Shown: piece after piece, positions 1 to 8,082 of the stretch
Layout of the letters: the number at the start of each line of letters is the position of its first letter
Position numbering within the stretch: the stretch's first letter is position 1
Source: Micromonospora sp. LH3U1
GTDB lineage: Bacteria; Actinomycetota; Actinomycetes; Mycobacteriales; Micromonosporaceae
Assembly (NCBI RefSeq): GCF_028475105.1
Contig: NZ_CP116936.1
Coordinates: 4,339,501 to 4,403,500 of the forward strand
DNA length: 64,000 nucleotides
Direction of reading: 5' to 3'
Made by a program: the position numbers and the translations under genes
The notes under the pieces: model-generated
Told to the model about the DNA's origin: nothing
What the model saw: only the letters and a program-made list of their open reading frames with translations
The model's database searches: none

Positions 1-663
1 CCGCCCCGCTCGCCCGTTTCCGTCAATGAAGGGGTGCACCCGCTCGAAGTCGTCGTGCAGCCGGGCGAGTTCCTCCGGCAACGGCCGATCCAGCGAGCCG
101 CCGGCCGCAAGACGCTCCCCGGTCTCGCAGGCTTCCTCGACCCACTGGTCGACCTGGGCCGGCACCAGGGGCCATGCTGGCGGGGCCATCCCTGCGGAGA
201 ACGGGCGGATGTCATGCCGCCGGAAGTTTCCGGGCCCCTCGCTGCCGGTGGCCTCGGCGGGAGGTTCAACGTCCCAGACGGGAGTCATAGCGGTGCGATG
301 GACCTGGCGGACCTCTGTGACGCTGACCAGACGGCCATCGTGCCATCCGTCGGGTTCCAGGGCCTGGCTGTAGACCCACCGGGCGGCGTCGGCATAGCCG
401 CGGACCTCGTTGTATTCCCTCAGCGGCTTTGACCCGACGGCCCGGCCCCGTTCCAGTAGCGCCTGCACCTCGCGCAGCACTAGCGTGTTGCCCTCCAGCG
501 CAGTGGAGTGGTGGGCCTCCTGGTGCCAGATGTCTTCCCAGATCGTCTGCGCCTCCTTTGGGTTAGGAAGGCCACCGAGACGCTGGTTCAGTTCCCCCAA
601 CGCGTGATCGAGCCGCAGGTAGACGGTGGCGCGGCTTGGACGACCCCTTCCGACCACACACAC
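1..663 (-). CDS. Fic-domain protein (class II), 3' end beyond the window
   Basis: Fic proteins transfer AMP (or another nucleotide moiety) from a nucleotide to a hydroxyl side chain of a target protein. The minus-strand frame is open from a GTG at 663 to the window edge and shows the Fic active-site loop HPFIDGNGR at about residues 210-218, where His is catalytic and the acidic residue binds the metal. At residues 53-58 lies STALEG, which fits the autoinhibitory (S/T)xxxE(G/N) helix placed N-terminal to the Fic fold, so this is a class II, self-inhibited Fic. A stop at 670-672 limits the start; GTG at 663 or 657 are possible, the latter with GAAGAGG just upstream. The C-terminus is missing because the window ends. 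No toxin or antitoxin partner is seen; the next gene is divergent. Family call firm, target unknown. Confidence 0.85.
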   Translation of the reverse strand, partial: MCVVGRGRPSRATVYLRLDHALGELNQRLGGLPNPKEAQTIWEDIWHQEAHHSTALEGNTLVLREVQALLERGRAVGSKPLREYNEVRGYADAARWVYSQALEPDGWHDGRLVSVTEVRQVHRTAMTPVWDVEPPAEATGSEGPGNFRRHDIRPFSAGMAPPAWPLVPAQVDQWVEEACETGERLAAGGSLDRPLPEELARLHDDFERVHPFIDGNGRAGR

Positions 664-732
664 CTCTTCTCAAGCTATCTGCCGATCGGATATCGATGAA
701 CAAAACTTGTCACAGGATTCCGCTGGTCAATT

Positions 733-747
733 GAACTTATCAAGTTC
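733..747. promoter_or_regulatory. Perfect palindrome between divergent fic and PPOX genes
   Basis: GAACTTATCAAGTTC consists of 6-bp perfect arms around a 3-bp centre, inside the 233-bp gap between the two divergent starts (663 and 897). The surrounding stretch is AT-rich compared with the window, as expected for a promoter. A dimeric repressor site is a reasonable guess; no regulator is encoded beside it. Confidence 0.35.
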
Positions 748-896
748 TGCGCATCGTTGAGGGAAGGCGCGCAGCAGGAGTAGCCACGCTGGTAACCGAC
801 CGAGCTACTACCTCCGCCACGATTCAGAACACAGGGCGACGGAGGAGCCGGGTGCGTAACGTGCAGGGGTAACCGCTGACGCGACGAGGAGACTTC

Positions 897-1316
897 ATGT
901 CCAAGCCACCGCTTCCCGAGGCCGCGGTCGCCATGCTCCAGAAGCCGAACCCCGCCGTGATGACCACGCTTCGCAACGGTGGTCAGCCGGTGTCCGCCGC
1001 CACCTGGTACCTGTGGGAGGACGGCCGGATCCTGGTGAACATGGACGAGAGTCGCCGCCGGCTGGAGCACGTCCGCAACGACCCCCGGGTGTCCCTCACC
1101 GTGCTCGACGAGGCCGGCTGGTACACCCACGTCAGCATCATCGGGCACGTCGCCGAGTTGCGCGCCGACGAGGGCCTCGCGGACATCGACCGGCTGTCTG
1201 AGCACTACACCGGTAACGCGTACCCACGGCGGGAGCGCGCTCGGGTCAGCGCCCTGATCGAGATCGACCGCTGGCACGGCTGGGGCTCGCTCAAGGACAA
1301 CAGCCAGATCGGCTGA
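897..1316 (+). CDS. PPOX-class (F420/flavin split-barrel) oxidoreductase
   Basis: This 139-residue protein matches the single-domain split beta-barrel family related to pyridoxamine-phosphate oxidase, which in actinobacteria is mostly F420-dependent. Family features seen are the N-terminal PNPAVMTTLRNGGQPVS strand pair, the ATWYLWEDGRILVN strand, the RRRLEHVRNDPRVSLTVLDE helix-strand and the C-terminal IDRWHGWG. Members act as cytosolic dimers that reduce varied quinone or enone substrates; the actual substrate cannot be read from sequence. The ATG at 897 is preceded by GACGAGGAG, a good ribosome site. The gene is monocistronic: the upstream gene is divergent and the downstream gene convergent. 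Confidence 0.85.
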   Translation: MSKPPLPEAAVAMLQKPNPAVMTTLRNGGQPVSAATWYLWEDGRILVNMDESRRRLEHVRNDPRVSLTVLDEAGWYTHVSIIGHVAELRADEGLADIDRLSEHYTGNAYPRRERARVSALIEIDRWHGWGSLKDNSQIG

Positions 1317-1366
1317 GAGGCTGGCCCGGTCAGCTGGGGGGTTGACCGGGCCAGCACCGGCGTCGG

Positions 1367-2251
1367 TCAGGGCGTCAGGGTGGCGGCGGATCGGGTGCCG
1401 ACGCGGGTCACCAGGTAGCCGAAGGCCGCTGCGGTGAAGAACATGACGATGCTGTAGACGGCCCCCGGGATCGCCATCTGGGTGCTGTTGAGCAGCGCCG
1501 GGCTGAGCGCGATCGTGATGGCCAGGGTGCTGTTGTGGATGCCGATCTCGAACCCGGCGGCCGTCGCGGCGCTCCGGTCGACCCCGGCGAGTCGGGGCAC
1601 CCCGTACCCGATGGCGAGACTCAGCAGGTTGAACGCGAGCACGGCCAGGCCGACCGAGACGAAGTAGTCGGCGATGTTCTCCCGTTCGCCGAGTACGGCG
1701 CCGGCGATCACCGCGACGAGCACGATGACGGACAGGATCCGGACCGGGCGGTTCAGGCGCTCGGCGACCTGCGGCAGCCGGGCCCGGATCAGCATGCCGA
1801 TCGCGACCGGGACGAGCACGATGGCGAAGACCTGCAGCACCTTGTCGAACTGCAGGCCGAGGCTCCTCCCGTCCGGCAGGAAGTACGCGGCCGACAGGTT
1901 GACCAGGATCGGCAGGGTGAACACGGCGAGCACCGAGTTGATGGCGGTCAGGGTGATGTTCAGGGCCACGTGCCCGCCGAACAGGTGGCTGAAGAGGTTG
2001 GCCGTCGTGCCGCCGGGCGAGGCGGCCAGCAGCATCATGCCGACGGCCAGTTCCGGTGCCAGGTCGAAGGCGAGGACGAGGCCGAAGCAGAGCGCCGGCA
2101 GCACCAGCACCTGGCACACCAGCGCGATGACGGCGGCTCTCGGGTGCTGGGCCACCCGACGGAAGTCCGCAATGGTCAGCCCGAGACCCAGGCCGAGCAT
2201 GATGATGCCGAGAGCGATGGGCAGACCGATCAAGGTCAAGGCTGAGTCCAT
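1367..2251 (-). CDS. Bile acid:sodium symporter (BASS) family transporter
   Basis: The 294-residue protein is almost entirely hydrophobic, with about nine to ten membrane segments and the BASS-family hallmark MLLAASPGGTTANLFSHLFGG at roughly residues 73-93, followed by a long ALNITLTAINSVLAVFTLP segment. BASS proteins move organic anions with sodium across the inner membrane; bacterial members take up varied substrates such as pantoate, keto acids or steroids, so the cargo is open. A second conserved stretch near residue 240 (IGIHNSTLAITIAL) matches the second core repeat of the family. The ATG at 2251 starts the first membrane helix directly. The gene is convergent with the PPOX gene and divergent from the chitinase. 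Confidence 0.88.
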   Translation of the reverse strand: MDSALTLIGLPIALGIIMLGLGLGLTIADFRRVAQHPRAAVIALVCQVLVLPALCFGLVLAFDLAPELAVGMMLLAASPGGTTANLFSHLFGGHVALNITLTAINSVLAVFTLPILVNLSAAYFLPDGRSLGLQFDKVLQVFAIVLVPVAIGMLIRARLPQVAERLNRPVRILSVIVLVAVIAGAVLGERENIADYFVSVGLAVLAFNLLSLAIGYGVPRLAGVDRSAATAAGFEIGIHNSTLAITIALSPALLNSTQMAIPGAVYSIVMFFTAAAFGYLVTRVGTRSAATLTP

Positions 2252-2332
2252 GGCACAACATCGTTACCACCCGGTAACGCGTTCACAATCCCCCGTGTGG
2301 CTGGCCGGCTCTTGACCGAGCACCGTGATCGG

Positions 2333-2365
2333 CTTAACTTCATCAATCAGATAAGTCTCTTAACT
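2333..2365 (+). promoter_or_regulatory. CTTAACT direct repeat upstream of the chitinase
   Basis: Two copies of CTTAACT start at 2333 and 2359, 26 bp apart, in an unusually AT-rich stretch 33-65 bp before the chitinase start. Streptomyces chitinase promoters are known for direct repeats near the -35/-10 region, though with another sequence. No DasR-type site was recognised here. A regulatory role is inferred. Confidence 0.3.
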
Positions 2366-2397
2366 AATTCTGCTTGATTCCTCATGGGAGTGTGCCG

Positions 2398-3723
2398 ATG
2401 CGACCATTCCGCCACCGCCGTCTCACCGCCGTCGTGGCCCTGGCGACCCTACTGATCACCGCCGCCCCGCCCACGGCCGCGAGTGCGGGCGACAACCAGC
2501 AACGCCGCGCCGGTTACCACCGCGTCGGCTACTTCACCCAGTGGGGCATCTACGGCCGGGCCTTCCCGGTCAAGAAGCTCGACACCTCCGGGGCGGCCAG
2601 CCGCCTCACCCACGTCAACTACGCCTTCGGCAACGTCAGCGAGGACGGACGCTGCTACGTCGATGGCGGGCCGGGCGAGGGCGACGCCTGGGCCGACTAC
2701 CAGCGACCCGTCCCTGCGGAGGAGAGCGTCGACGGCGTCGCGGACGCCCCCGGCCAGGCGCTCAACGGCAACTTCGGGCAGCTCGCCAAGCTGAAGGCCA
2801 AGCACCCCCAACTGAAGGTGCTGATCTCGCTGGGCGGCTGGACCTGGTCGACGTACTTCTCGAACGCAGCCCGCACCGATGCCTCCCGCAAGGCGTTCGT
2901 CACGTCCTGCATCGACCTGTACCTCAAGGGCAACCTGCCGGGCGGCCCGGGCGCCGCCGCCGGTGTCTTCGACGGCATCGACCTCGACTGGGAGTGGCCC
3001 AACTGGGAAGGTGAGCCCGGCAACGTCATCCGTCCGGAGGACCGGGAGAACTTCACCAAGCTGCTCGCCGAATTCCGCCGGCAGCTCGACGCGTACGGGC
3101 GCACGACCCGCGCGCACCACCCGCTGACCGCCTTCCTGCCGGCCAACCCCGCCACCATGGACGCCGGCTACGAGGGCCGCAAGATCTTCAAGTACCTGGA
3201 CTTCGCGACCGTGCAGGGGTACGACTTCCACGGCGGCTGGGACGCGGTGACCAACCAGCAGTCGGCGCTACGCGTACCAGCGGGCGCTCCCGACAACCCG
3301 GACTTCTCCGCCGAGGTGGCCATCGACGGCTGGATCGCCCGTGGTGCCCCACGCGACAAGCTCGTCCTCGGCATCCCGTACTACGGTCGGGGCTGGACCG
3401 GCGTCACCGGAGGCGGCAACGGCCTGTTCAAGCCCGCCGCCGGGCCCGCACCGGCCACCTTCGAGGCCGGTTACGAGGACTACAAGAAGCTCAAGACCCT
3501 GGCCGGCAACGGCTACGCCGTGCACCGCGACCTCCGCACCGGGCACGCCTGGTTGTTCGACGGTACGACGCTCTGGACGTACGACGATCCGGCGGTCGTG
3601 CTGCAGAAGATGCTCTACATCCGGAAGGCTGGTCTGGGCGGAGCCATGATCTGGTCGCTGGACGGTGACGACGACAACGCCACGCTGACCAAGACGATCG
3701 GCCTCGGCCTGACGACCTGGTAG
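2398..3723 (+). CDS. Secreted GH18 chitinase
   Basis: GH18 enzymes cleave beta-1,4 bonds in chitin through a substrate-assisted mechanism. The 441-residue protein has a signal peptide (MRPFRHRR, a hydrophobic stretch, then ASA at about 30), the SLGGW motif at about 144-148 and the catalytic DGIDLDWE at about 192-199, with Glu199 as acid. The YDFHGGWD and IWSLDGDD stretches further on also match GH18. No carbohydrate-binding module is attached, so it is a single-domain enzyme. The ATG at 2398 was preferred over an in-frame TTG at 2374 because GGGAG lies about 8 bases before it and the signal peptide then begins with a normal charged region. It acts outside the cell and fits the chitosanase and xylan genes in this window. 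Confidence 0.93.
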   Translation: MRPFRHRRLTAVVALATLLITAAPPTAASAGDNQQRRAGYHRVGYFTQWGIYGRAFPVKKLDTSGAASRLTHVNYAFGNVSEDGRCYVDGGPGEGDAWADYQRPVPAEESVDGVADAPGQALNGNFGQLAKLKAKHPQLKVLISLGGWTWSTYFSNAARTDASRKAFVTSCIDLYLKGNLPGGPGAAAGVFDGIDLDWEWPNWEGEPGNVIRPEDRENFTKLLAEFRRQLDAYGRTTRAHHPLTAFLPANPATMDAGYEGRKIFKYLDFATVQGYDFHGGWDAVTNQQSALRVPAGAPDNPDFSAEVAIDGWIARGAPRDKLVLGIPYYGRGWTGVTGGGNGLFKPAAGPAPATFEAGYEDYKKLKTLAGNGYAVHRDLRTGHAWLFDGTTLWTYDDPAVVLQKMLYIRKAGLGGAMIWSLDGDDDNATLTKTIGLGLTTW

Positions 3724-3806
3724 GCGCACCCGGCGTTGACGGTGATCAAGCGATGAGAAGCAGGTCGTGAGACGGAGCGGCTGTTCGTCAACCCGTACTG
3801 CCTCGT

Positions 3807-3879
3807 CGATCATGGAGTTGTGGTGGGCGACAAAGCACCCGTTATGTGGCCAAGTGCAGGCACCACAACTCCATGATCG
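3807..3879. repeat. 19-bp perfect inverted repeat with 35-bp loop
   Basis: The arms at 3807-3825 and 3861-3879 are exact reverse complements (core CATGGAGTTGTGGTG). The element sits between the convergent chitinase and EACC1 genes, so it could end transcription in both directions, although the 35-base loop is long for an intrinsic terminator. Its size and position resemble dispersed intergenic palindromes of actinomycete genomes. Confidence 0.75.
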
Positions 3880-3914
3880 GCGGGGCGGGGGCGGGGCGGG
3901 GGCGGGGCGGGGCG
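3880..3914 (+). other. G-tract array with G-quadruplex potential
   Basis: Directly after the palindrome the plus strand has six runs of four or five G separated by single C bases. This satisfies the usual G-quadruplex pattern several times over. It lies at the 3' ends of two convergent genes. Whether it folds in the cell is unknown. Confidence 0.5.
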
Positions 3915-3915
3915 T

Positions 3916-4287
3916 CTAGGTCTCGGGGGTTACCGCGCGTATGGCGGCCTCGATGAGCGCGGTCACCTGGTCCATGTCCCGGGCCCGGCGTACGTCCAAC
4001 TCGGCCGACCAGCCGTCTGGACAGGTGAGTCTCACCGTCACATCGTCGCGGCGGTGGGTCAGCCAGCTGGCGATCGCCTGCACCAGCACCATGACGGTGC
4101 CAGCGCCGTCGACCGTTACCCGCAGCACGTCCGCGCCGGCCGCCGACACCTCGTCCGGCGGCGTCGCGGTCACCCTCTCGCGCAGCCGGTCCTCGGCGCG
4201 CAGCCAGGATGCCAGAGAACGCCGTGCATCGGCGGAGGGAAGATCCGGGTGAGCCGAAAGTGTGATCGTCTCCAGAGACGGCGGCAA
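3916..4287 (-). CDS. EACC1-like small protein (effector-associated constant component)
   Basis: The 123-residue protein matches the pattern of the effector-associated constant component 1 family: a SLASWLRAEDRLRERV helix, then VMVLVQAIASWLTHRRDDVTVRLTCPDG followed by a C-terminal helix ending in DQVTALIEAAIRAV. EACC1 domains were described computationally as invariant parts of NTP-dependent bacterial conflict systems, usually beside variable effectors. A TTG at 4287 was chosen because AAGGAGGAG lies 3 bases before it; in-frame starts further upstream lack a ribosome site. No caspase-like, kinase or STAND ATPase gene is adjacent; the nearest neighbour upstream on the same strand is a hypothetical protein. 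The family match is by eye, so moderately sure. Confidence 0.6.
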   Translation of the reverse strand: MPPSLETITLSAHPDLPSADARRSLASWLRAEDRLRERVTATPPDEVSAAGADVLRVTVDGAGTVMVLVQAIASWLTHRRDDVTVRLTCPDGWSAELDVRRARDMDQVTALIEAAIRAVTPET

Positions 4288-4380
4288 CGTCTCCTCCTTC
4301 CGGTTGCGGACAACGAGTACGGACACGACAACCAATAGTGATCTATCTACCGCGCGGATCCCAGTGCCGCGTTCGTACCA

Positions 4381-4878
4381 TCACGGCTGCGAGTTCTCGC
4401 CCGCTGACTGCCAGTGCCTCAGCACCGTGCGTGCGGCGGGCGGGGCCGGCCAGAGCTGGATGCGGAGGCGTTCCATGGTCGCCGAATCTTCGGCCGAGTC
4501 GATGTCGGCGGCCTGCGCCGCGGCGAGGTTGGCGCGGGACGCCCGGACCCGCAGCCAACCGGCGGGCACCTCAACCCGGGTGGCGTCCGGCAGGTAGTCC
4601 GTGCAGCCCATGACGACGAGCCGGCCCGAGCTGACCTCGATGCTGCCTTCGACCACGTGATCGAACGCCGCGACGTCGTCGACCGGAGGCTGCGCCGACA
4701 CCTCCACCAGGACGGCCACGTCGACGCTGACCTCCGTGCACACAATCAGCGCGCAGCGGCCCACCACCAGACCATCGCCGAGCGCCTCGTCGGTGATCTC
4801 GTCGTCGAGGTCCTCGTCGGCAGCCTCATCGAACACGTGGATCTGCCGATAGTCGGCGAACAGCGTCAGCTCCGGCAC
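4381..4878 (-). CDS. Conserved hypothetical protein, possibly ComJ-like
   Basis: The 165-residue protein begins PELTLFADYRQIHVFDEAADEDL and contains RLVVMGCTDYLPDATRVEVPAGWLRVRAS and, near the end, RLRIQLWPAPPA. This layout recurs in actinobacterial hypothetical proteins and loosely resembles competence protein J/nuclease inhibitor Nin, which is mostly beta-strand; I would not assign that function. There is no signal peptide or membrane segment. The GTG at 4878 is preferred over a GTG at 4926 because AGGATG lies about 8 bases before it and the family motif then opens the protein. It is acidic overall. It lies 93 bp upstream of the EACC1-like gene on the same strand and may be co-transcribed with it. 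Confidence 0.6.
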   Translation of the reverse strand: MPELTLFADYRQIHVFDEAADEDLDDEITDEALGDGLVVGRCALIVCTEVSVDVAVLVEVSAQPPVDDVAAFDHVVEGSIEVSSGRLVVMGCTDYLPDATRVEVPAGWLRVRASRANLAAAQAADIDSAEDSATMERLRIQLWPAPPAARTVLRHWQSAGENSQP

Positions 4879-5013
4879 GTCACCATCCTGCCAGCCGGCT
4901 CCGACGCCGGCATCCCACGCAATCACAGAAGTCGATCAGCTCTTGACCGCCGTATCGACGGTTCATAGGCTCCGGCCACTGCGAGGCTTTCCCCCGAGAA
5001 GGGAACCCGAGAC

Positions 5014-7824
5014 ATGGCTCCATCGTCGCGTCCGTTCTGGACGGTCCCCCCGAGGCGGCTGGCGAGTGCCGCCACGGTCGCGCTCCTCCTCGGCATGACT
5101 CCCCTGCTCAGCGGCACGTCGGCCGCGAGCGCCGCCCGCCCCTCCCCCTGTAGTAACGACCCGACCGCCCGGCTGAGCGCGGTGCCCACCCCGGAGGCTG
5201 TGCTCGGCTTCCCGCTCGGCGCGGGGCAGGAGCGGGTCGTCACGAACGCCGAGGTCCGGACCTATCTTGGGGCCGTGGACGGCGCCTCCGACCGCGTCAC
5301 CACCGGCGTGCTGGCCACCAGTGTGCTCGGCCAGCCACTGCCGTACGCGGTGGTGTCCAACGAGCGCAACGTACGGCCCGCCGCGCTGCGTGAGATCGCC
5401 GACGATGTCCGGGACCTGCGCGACCCGCGCCGGACCAGCGCGCGGACAGCCGCCCGGACGGCGAAGGACAGCCCGGCCATCGTCTGGGTCACCGCGAACG
5501 TGCACGGCGGCGAGAAGAGCGGCACCGATGCGGCACTCAAGACGCTGTACGAGCTGGCGGCGGGTCTGTCCTGCGAGGTCGCCAAGCGCAACGACAACCT
5601 GGTCACCATCATCGTTCCCACCCAGAACCCGGATGGCCGCGACGCGACCCGGCGGCAGAACGAGTTCGGCTTCGACATGAACCGGGACTGGTTCGCCCGC
5701 ACCCAGCAGGAGACCGACGGCAAGCTGGAACTCCTGCGCCGCTACCCGCCGCAGGTCTTCATCGACGCCCACGAGATGGGTGGCCGCGAGTACTTCTTCC
5801 CGCCCAACGCGGACCCGATCCACCACGAGATCGCCGGTGAGGCGGTGGACTGGATCAACCGGATCGGCGAGGCCAACAAGGCCGGCTTCGGCTACAACGG
5901 CGCCTGCGACGAGACCGTCACCACCGAGTGCTACTTCAACTACGACACGTACGACATGTTCTTCATGGGTTACGGCGACACGGTGCCGACCACCGGCTTC
6001 GGTGCGGCCGGTATGACGTACGAGAAGGGCAGCGCGTCGGCGGTGGCCGACCGGGTTCAGCAGCAGTTCAACACCCAGTGGTCGACGCTCGGCTGGGCCG
6101 CCGCGAACAAGCGTGAGGTGCTGAGCGGCTACTTCGACATCTGGACCGACGCGCTGGCCCAGGGCAGGGCGGGCACGCTGGAGCCGAACGAGGTGGTGCA
6201 GCCCACCAACGAGGTGCAGTTCCCGGTGCCGGACGTCAAGATCCGCTCGTACTTCCTGCTGCCCGACCGGCAGCTCGCCGACGTCCGCCAACTCGTCGAG
6301 CGGCTACGCCGCATGGACGTCGAGGTGTACGAGGTGCAGAAGCCGACCCGGGTGCCCACCGCGCGGGTCTTCGGCGGGCGGACGGCCACCAACCTGACCG
6401 TGCCCAAGGGCGCGTACTGGATCCCGATGGACCAACCGCAGAAACACTGGATCCAGGCCATCATGGGCGAGGATCCGTACACCCCGTTCCCCTACTTCTA
6501 CGACGTGTCGTCCTGGAGCAACCCGCTGCTGATGGGTGTCTCCGCGATCTACACCGGAGACAACGTCCGGCCGAAGGCCGAACTGGTCCGCACGATCTCC
6601 GGCGGCCGGACCGCGCCGGCGTGGCCGTGGGGCTCGTACACGTACCCGCTGGACTCGGCGGCGGCGGCGGAGTTCACGTTCACCCTGCTCGGACGCGGCG
6701 TCCCCCTCGTCCGTGACCTGAAGACCAGCAGGGTCGCGCTCCCGGCGACCAAGCTGAGCCGTACGGTCGACGAGCTGGCCGAAAGACTCGGGGTGACCCT
6801 CACCCCGGGCGGGCGGCCCGCCGGCACCCGCCTCGACCTGCCGAAGGTGGGGCTGTTCCAGGGCACCGGCATTTCCACCACGTCGGGCTCCCACGGCGAG
6901 GCCCGGTACGTGCTCGGCAAGCGTTGGGGGCTCGACCTGACGCCGGTCACCACGGCCGACATCAACGACAACACCGAGGCGTTCACCGGACGTACCGTGC
7001 TGTTGGTGCCGGACGGCAACAGCGCGACCGGCGGTCTGACCGCCACCGGCCAGGCAAACCTGCGCGACTGGATCGCCCAGGGCCACACCTACGTCGGGTT
7101 GCGCAACGAGGGCACCCGACTGGCCCGCGCCGCCGGGCTCACCTCCACCACCGAGAAGACCAAGCCGGCTGACTACACGGTGATCGGCTCGCACCTGCGG
7201 GTCGACGTCGACCAGGACAGCCCGGTCGCCCTGGGTCGCCCGACGGAGGACTTCGAGTTCAACAACAGCGACCCGGTCCTCAACCCGAGCACCACCGGGA
7301 TCAACGTGCTCAGCTACCCGACGGGTGACACGTTCTGGGCCAACGGTTACACCGTCGGCGAGGACACGCTGAAGGGGACGGCCGCCGTGGTCGACGAGCC
7401 GACCGGGGCTGGCCGGGCGGTGCTGTTCGCGTTCAATCCGCTCTTCCGGGCGTACAACGAGAATGGTCTGCACCTGGTCGCCAACGCGCTGCTCTACCCG
7501 GCGGGTGCGACCGCCGCGCCGGACGCCCGGCGCTCCGCCGGGATCGACCCGGCGCGCGCCAGCGCCGCAGCCGCGCCGGTGACGCCGGAGCTGGGCGGCG
7601 GGTGGCGGCCGATCACCATCGAGGTGGCGGCGGCGGACCTGCCGCGCACGACGGCGATCGTCGAACGCTTCACCACCGACGCGGAGACCTCCGCGAAGGG
7701 CAGTTCGGTGTACGTCGTGATCCCGAACCCGGAGGGACTCCAGTTCGACGAACACCCGTTCGCGGGAGATCTGGTACGCGCGCTGCACGCCGCCAAGGTG
7801 CCACTGCGCTCGATGGTCGGCTGA
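5014..7824 (+). CDS. Secreted M14-family zinc carboxypeptidase
   Basis: The 936-residue protein has an N-terminal signal peptide ending near ASAA (about residue 41) and an M14 peptidase domain at about 75-350. Zinc ligands are visible as HGGE (His164, Glu167) and the His in DAHEMGG (His253); NRDW at 223-226 provides the substrate-binding Asn-Arg pair and Glu336 in TYEKG is the expected catalytic base. M14 enzymes remove C-terminal residues from peptides. The large C-terminal half (about 400-936) matches no peptidase fold I recognise; part of it (about 640-760) resembles a glutamine-amidotransferase-like fold. The ATG at 5014 follows GAAGGGA. It is monocistronic with a strong terminator downstream. 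Confidence 0.9.
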   Translation: MAPSSRPFWTVPPRRLASAATVALLLGMTPLLSGTSAASAARPSPCSNDPTARLSAVPTPEAVLGFPLGAGQERVVTNAEVRTYLGAVDGASDRVTTGVLATSVLGQPLPYAVVSNERNVRPAALREIADDVRDLRDPRRTSARTAARTAKDSPAIVWVTANVHGGEKSGTDAALKTLYELAAGLSCEVAKRNDNLVTIIVPTQNPDGRDATRRQNEFGFDMNRDWFARTQQETDGKLELLRRYPPQVFIDAHEMGGREYFFPPNADPIHHEIAGEAVDWINRIGEANKAGFGYNGACDETVTTECYFNYDTYDMFFMGYGDTVPTTGFGAAGMTYEKGSASAVADRVQQQFNTQWSTLGWAAANKREVLSGYFDIWTDALAQGRAGTLEPNEVVQPTNEVQFPVPDVKIRSYFLLPDRQLADVRQLVERLRRMDVEVYEVQKPTRVPTARVFGGRTATNLTVPKGAYWIPMDQPQKHWIQAIMGEDPYTPFPYFYDVSSWSNPLLMGVSAIYTGDNVRPKAELVRTISGGRTAPAWPWGSYTYPLDSAAAAEFTFTLLGRGVPLVRDLKTSRVALPATKLSRTVDELAERLGVTLTPGGRPAGTRLDLPKVGLFQGTGISTTSGSHGEARYVLGKRWGLDLTPVTTADINDNTEAFTGRTVLLVPDGNSATGGLTATGQANLRDWIAQGHTYVGLRNEGTRLARAAGLTSTTEKTKPADYTVIGSHLRVDVDQDSPVALGRPTEDFEFNNSDPVLNPSTTGINVLSYPTGDTFWANGYTVGEDTLKGTAAVVDEPTGAGRAVLFAFNPLFRAYNENGLHLVANALLYPAGATAAPDARRSAGIDPARASAAAAPVTPELGGGWRPITIEVAAADLPRTTAIVERFTTDAETSAKGSSVYVVIPNPEGLQFDEHPFAGDLVRALHAAKVPLRSMVG

Positions 7825-7838
7825 CGGACCCTGCACAG

Positions 7839-7876
7839 CGAAGCGCCCGTCCCCTCGATTGGGGGCGGGCGCTTCG
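7839..7876. terminator. Bidirectional stem-loop terminator
   Basis: Arms of 16 bp (7839-7854 and 7861-7876) pair with one G-T wobble around a 6-base loop. It lies between the convergent M14 peptidase and DUF397 genes, 15 bp after the first stop codon. Confidence 0.8.
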
Positions 7877-7890
7877 GCGCGTTCGGGGGG

Positions 7891-8082
7891 CTATGACTGC
7901 TGGGCGACTTCGGTGACGAACGCCCGCCAGGCGACCGGCCCGAAGACCAACGCTGGCCCTTCGGGGTCCTTGGAATCCCGCACACCGACGATGCCGGGCA
8001 GATTGTCCGCAACCTCGACGCAGTTGCCGCCGCCGGAGCCGCTGCGGGTGGACTTGCGCCACGTAGCACCGATCAGGTCCAT
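7891..8082 (-). CDS. DUF397 domain protein
   Basis: This 63-residue protein is a complete DUF397 domain: WRKSTRSGSGGGNCVEVAD, then VRDSKDPEGPALVFGPVAWRAF. DUF397 proteins are small partners encoded directly after XRE regulators with DUF5753 in many actinomycetes (for example the WhiJ/BldB-type sets in Streptomyces), thought to modulate the regulator. Here the ATG at 8082 overlaps the end of the upstream XRE gene by 10 bp, indicating translational coupling. It is far smaller than the long open frame running through it, which is a shadow of the XRE gene. Confidence 0.9.
   Translation of the reverse strand: MDLIGATWRKSTRSGSGGGNCVEVADNLPGIVGVRDSKDPEGPALVFGPVAWRAFVTEVAQQS

Noticed and set aside
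675..2270. 531-codon minus-strand open frame across the PPOX and BASS genes
   Set aside because: Arg/Pro/His-rich translation without motifs, antisense to the PPOX gene and out of frame with the clear BASS protein; a high-GC shadow.
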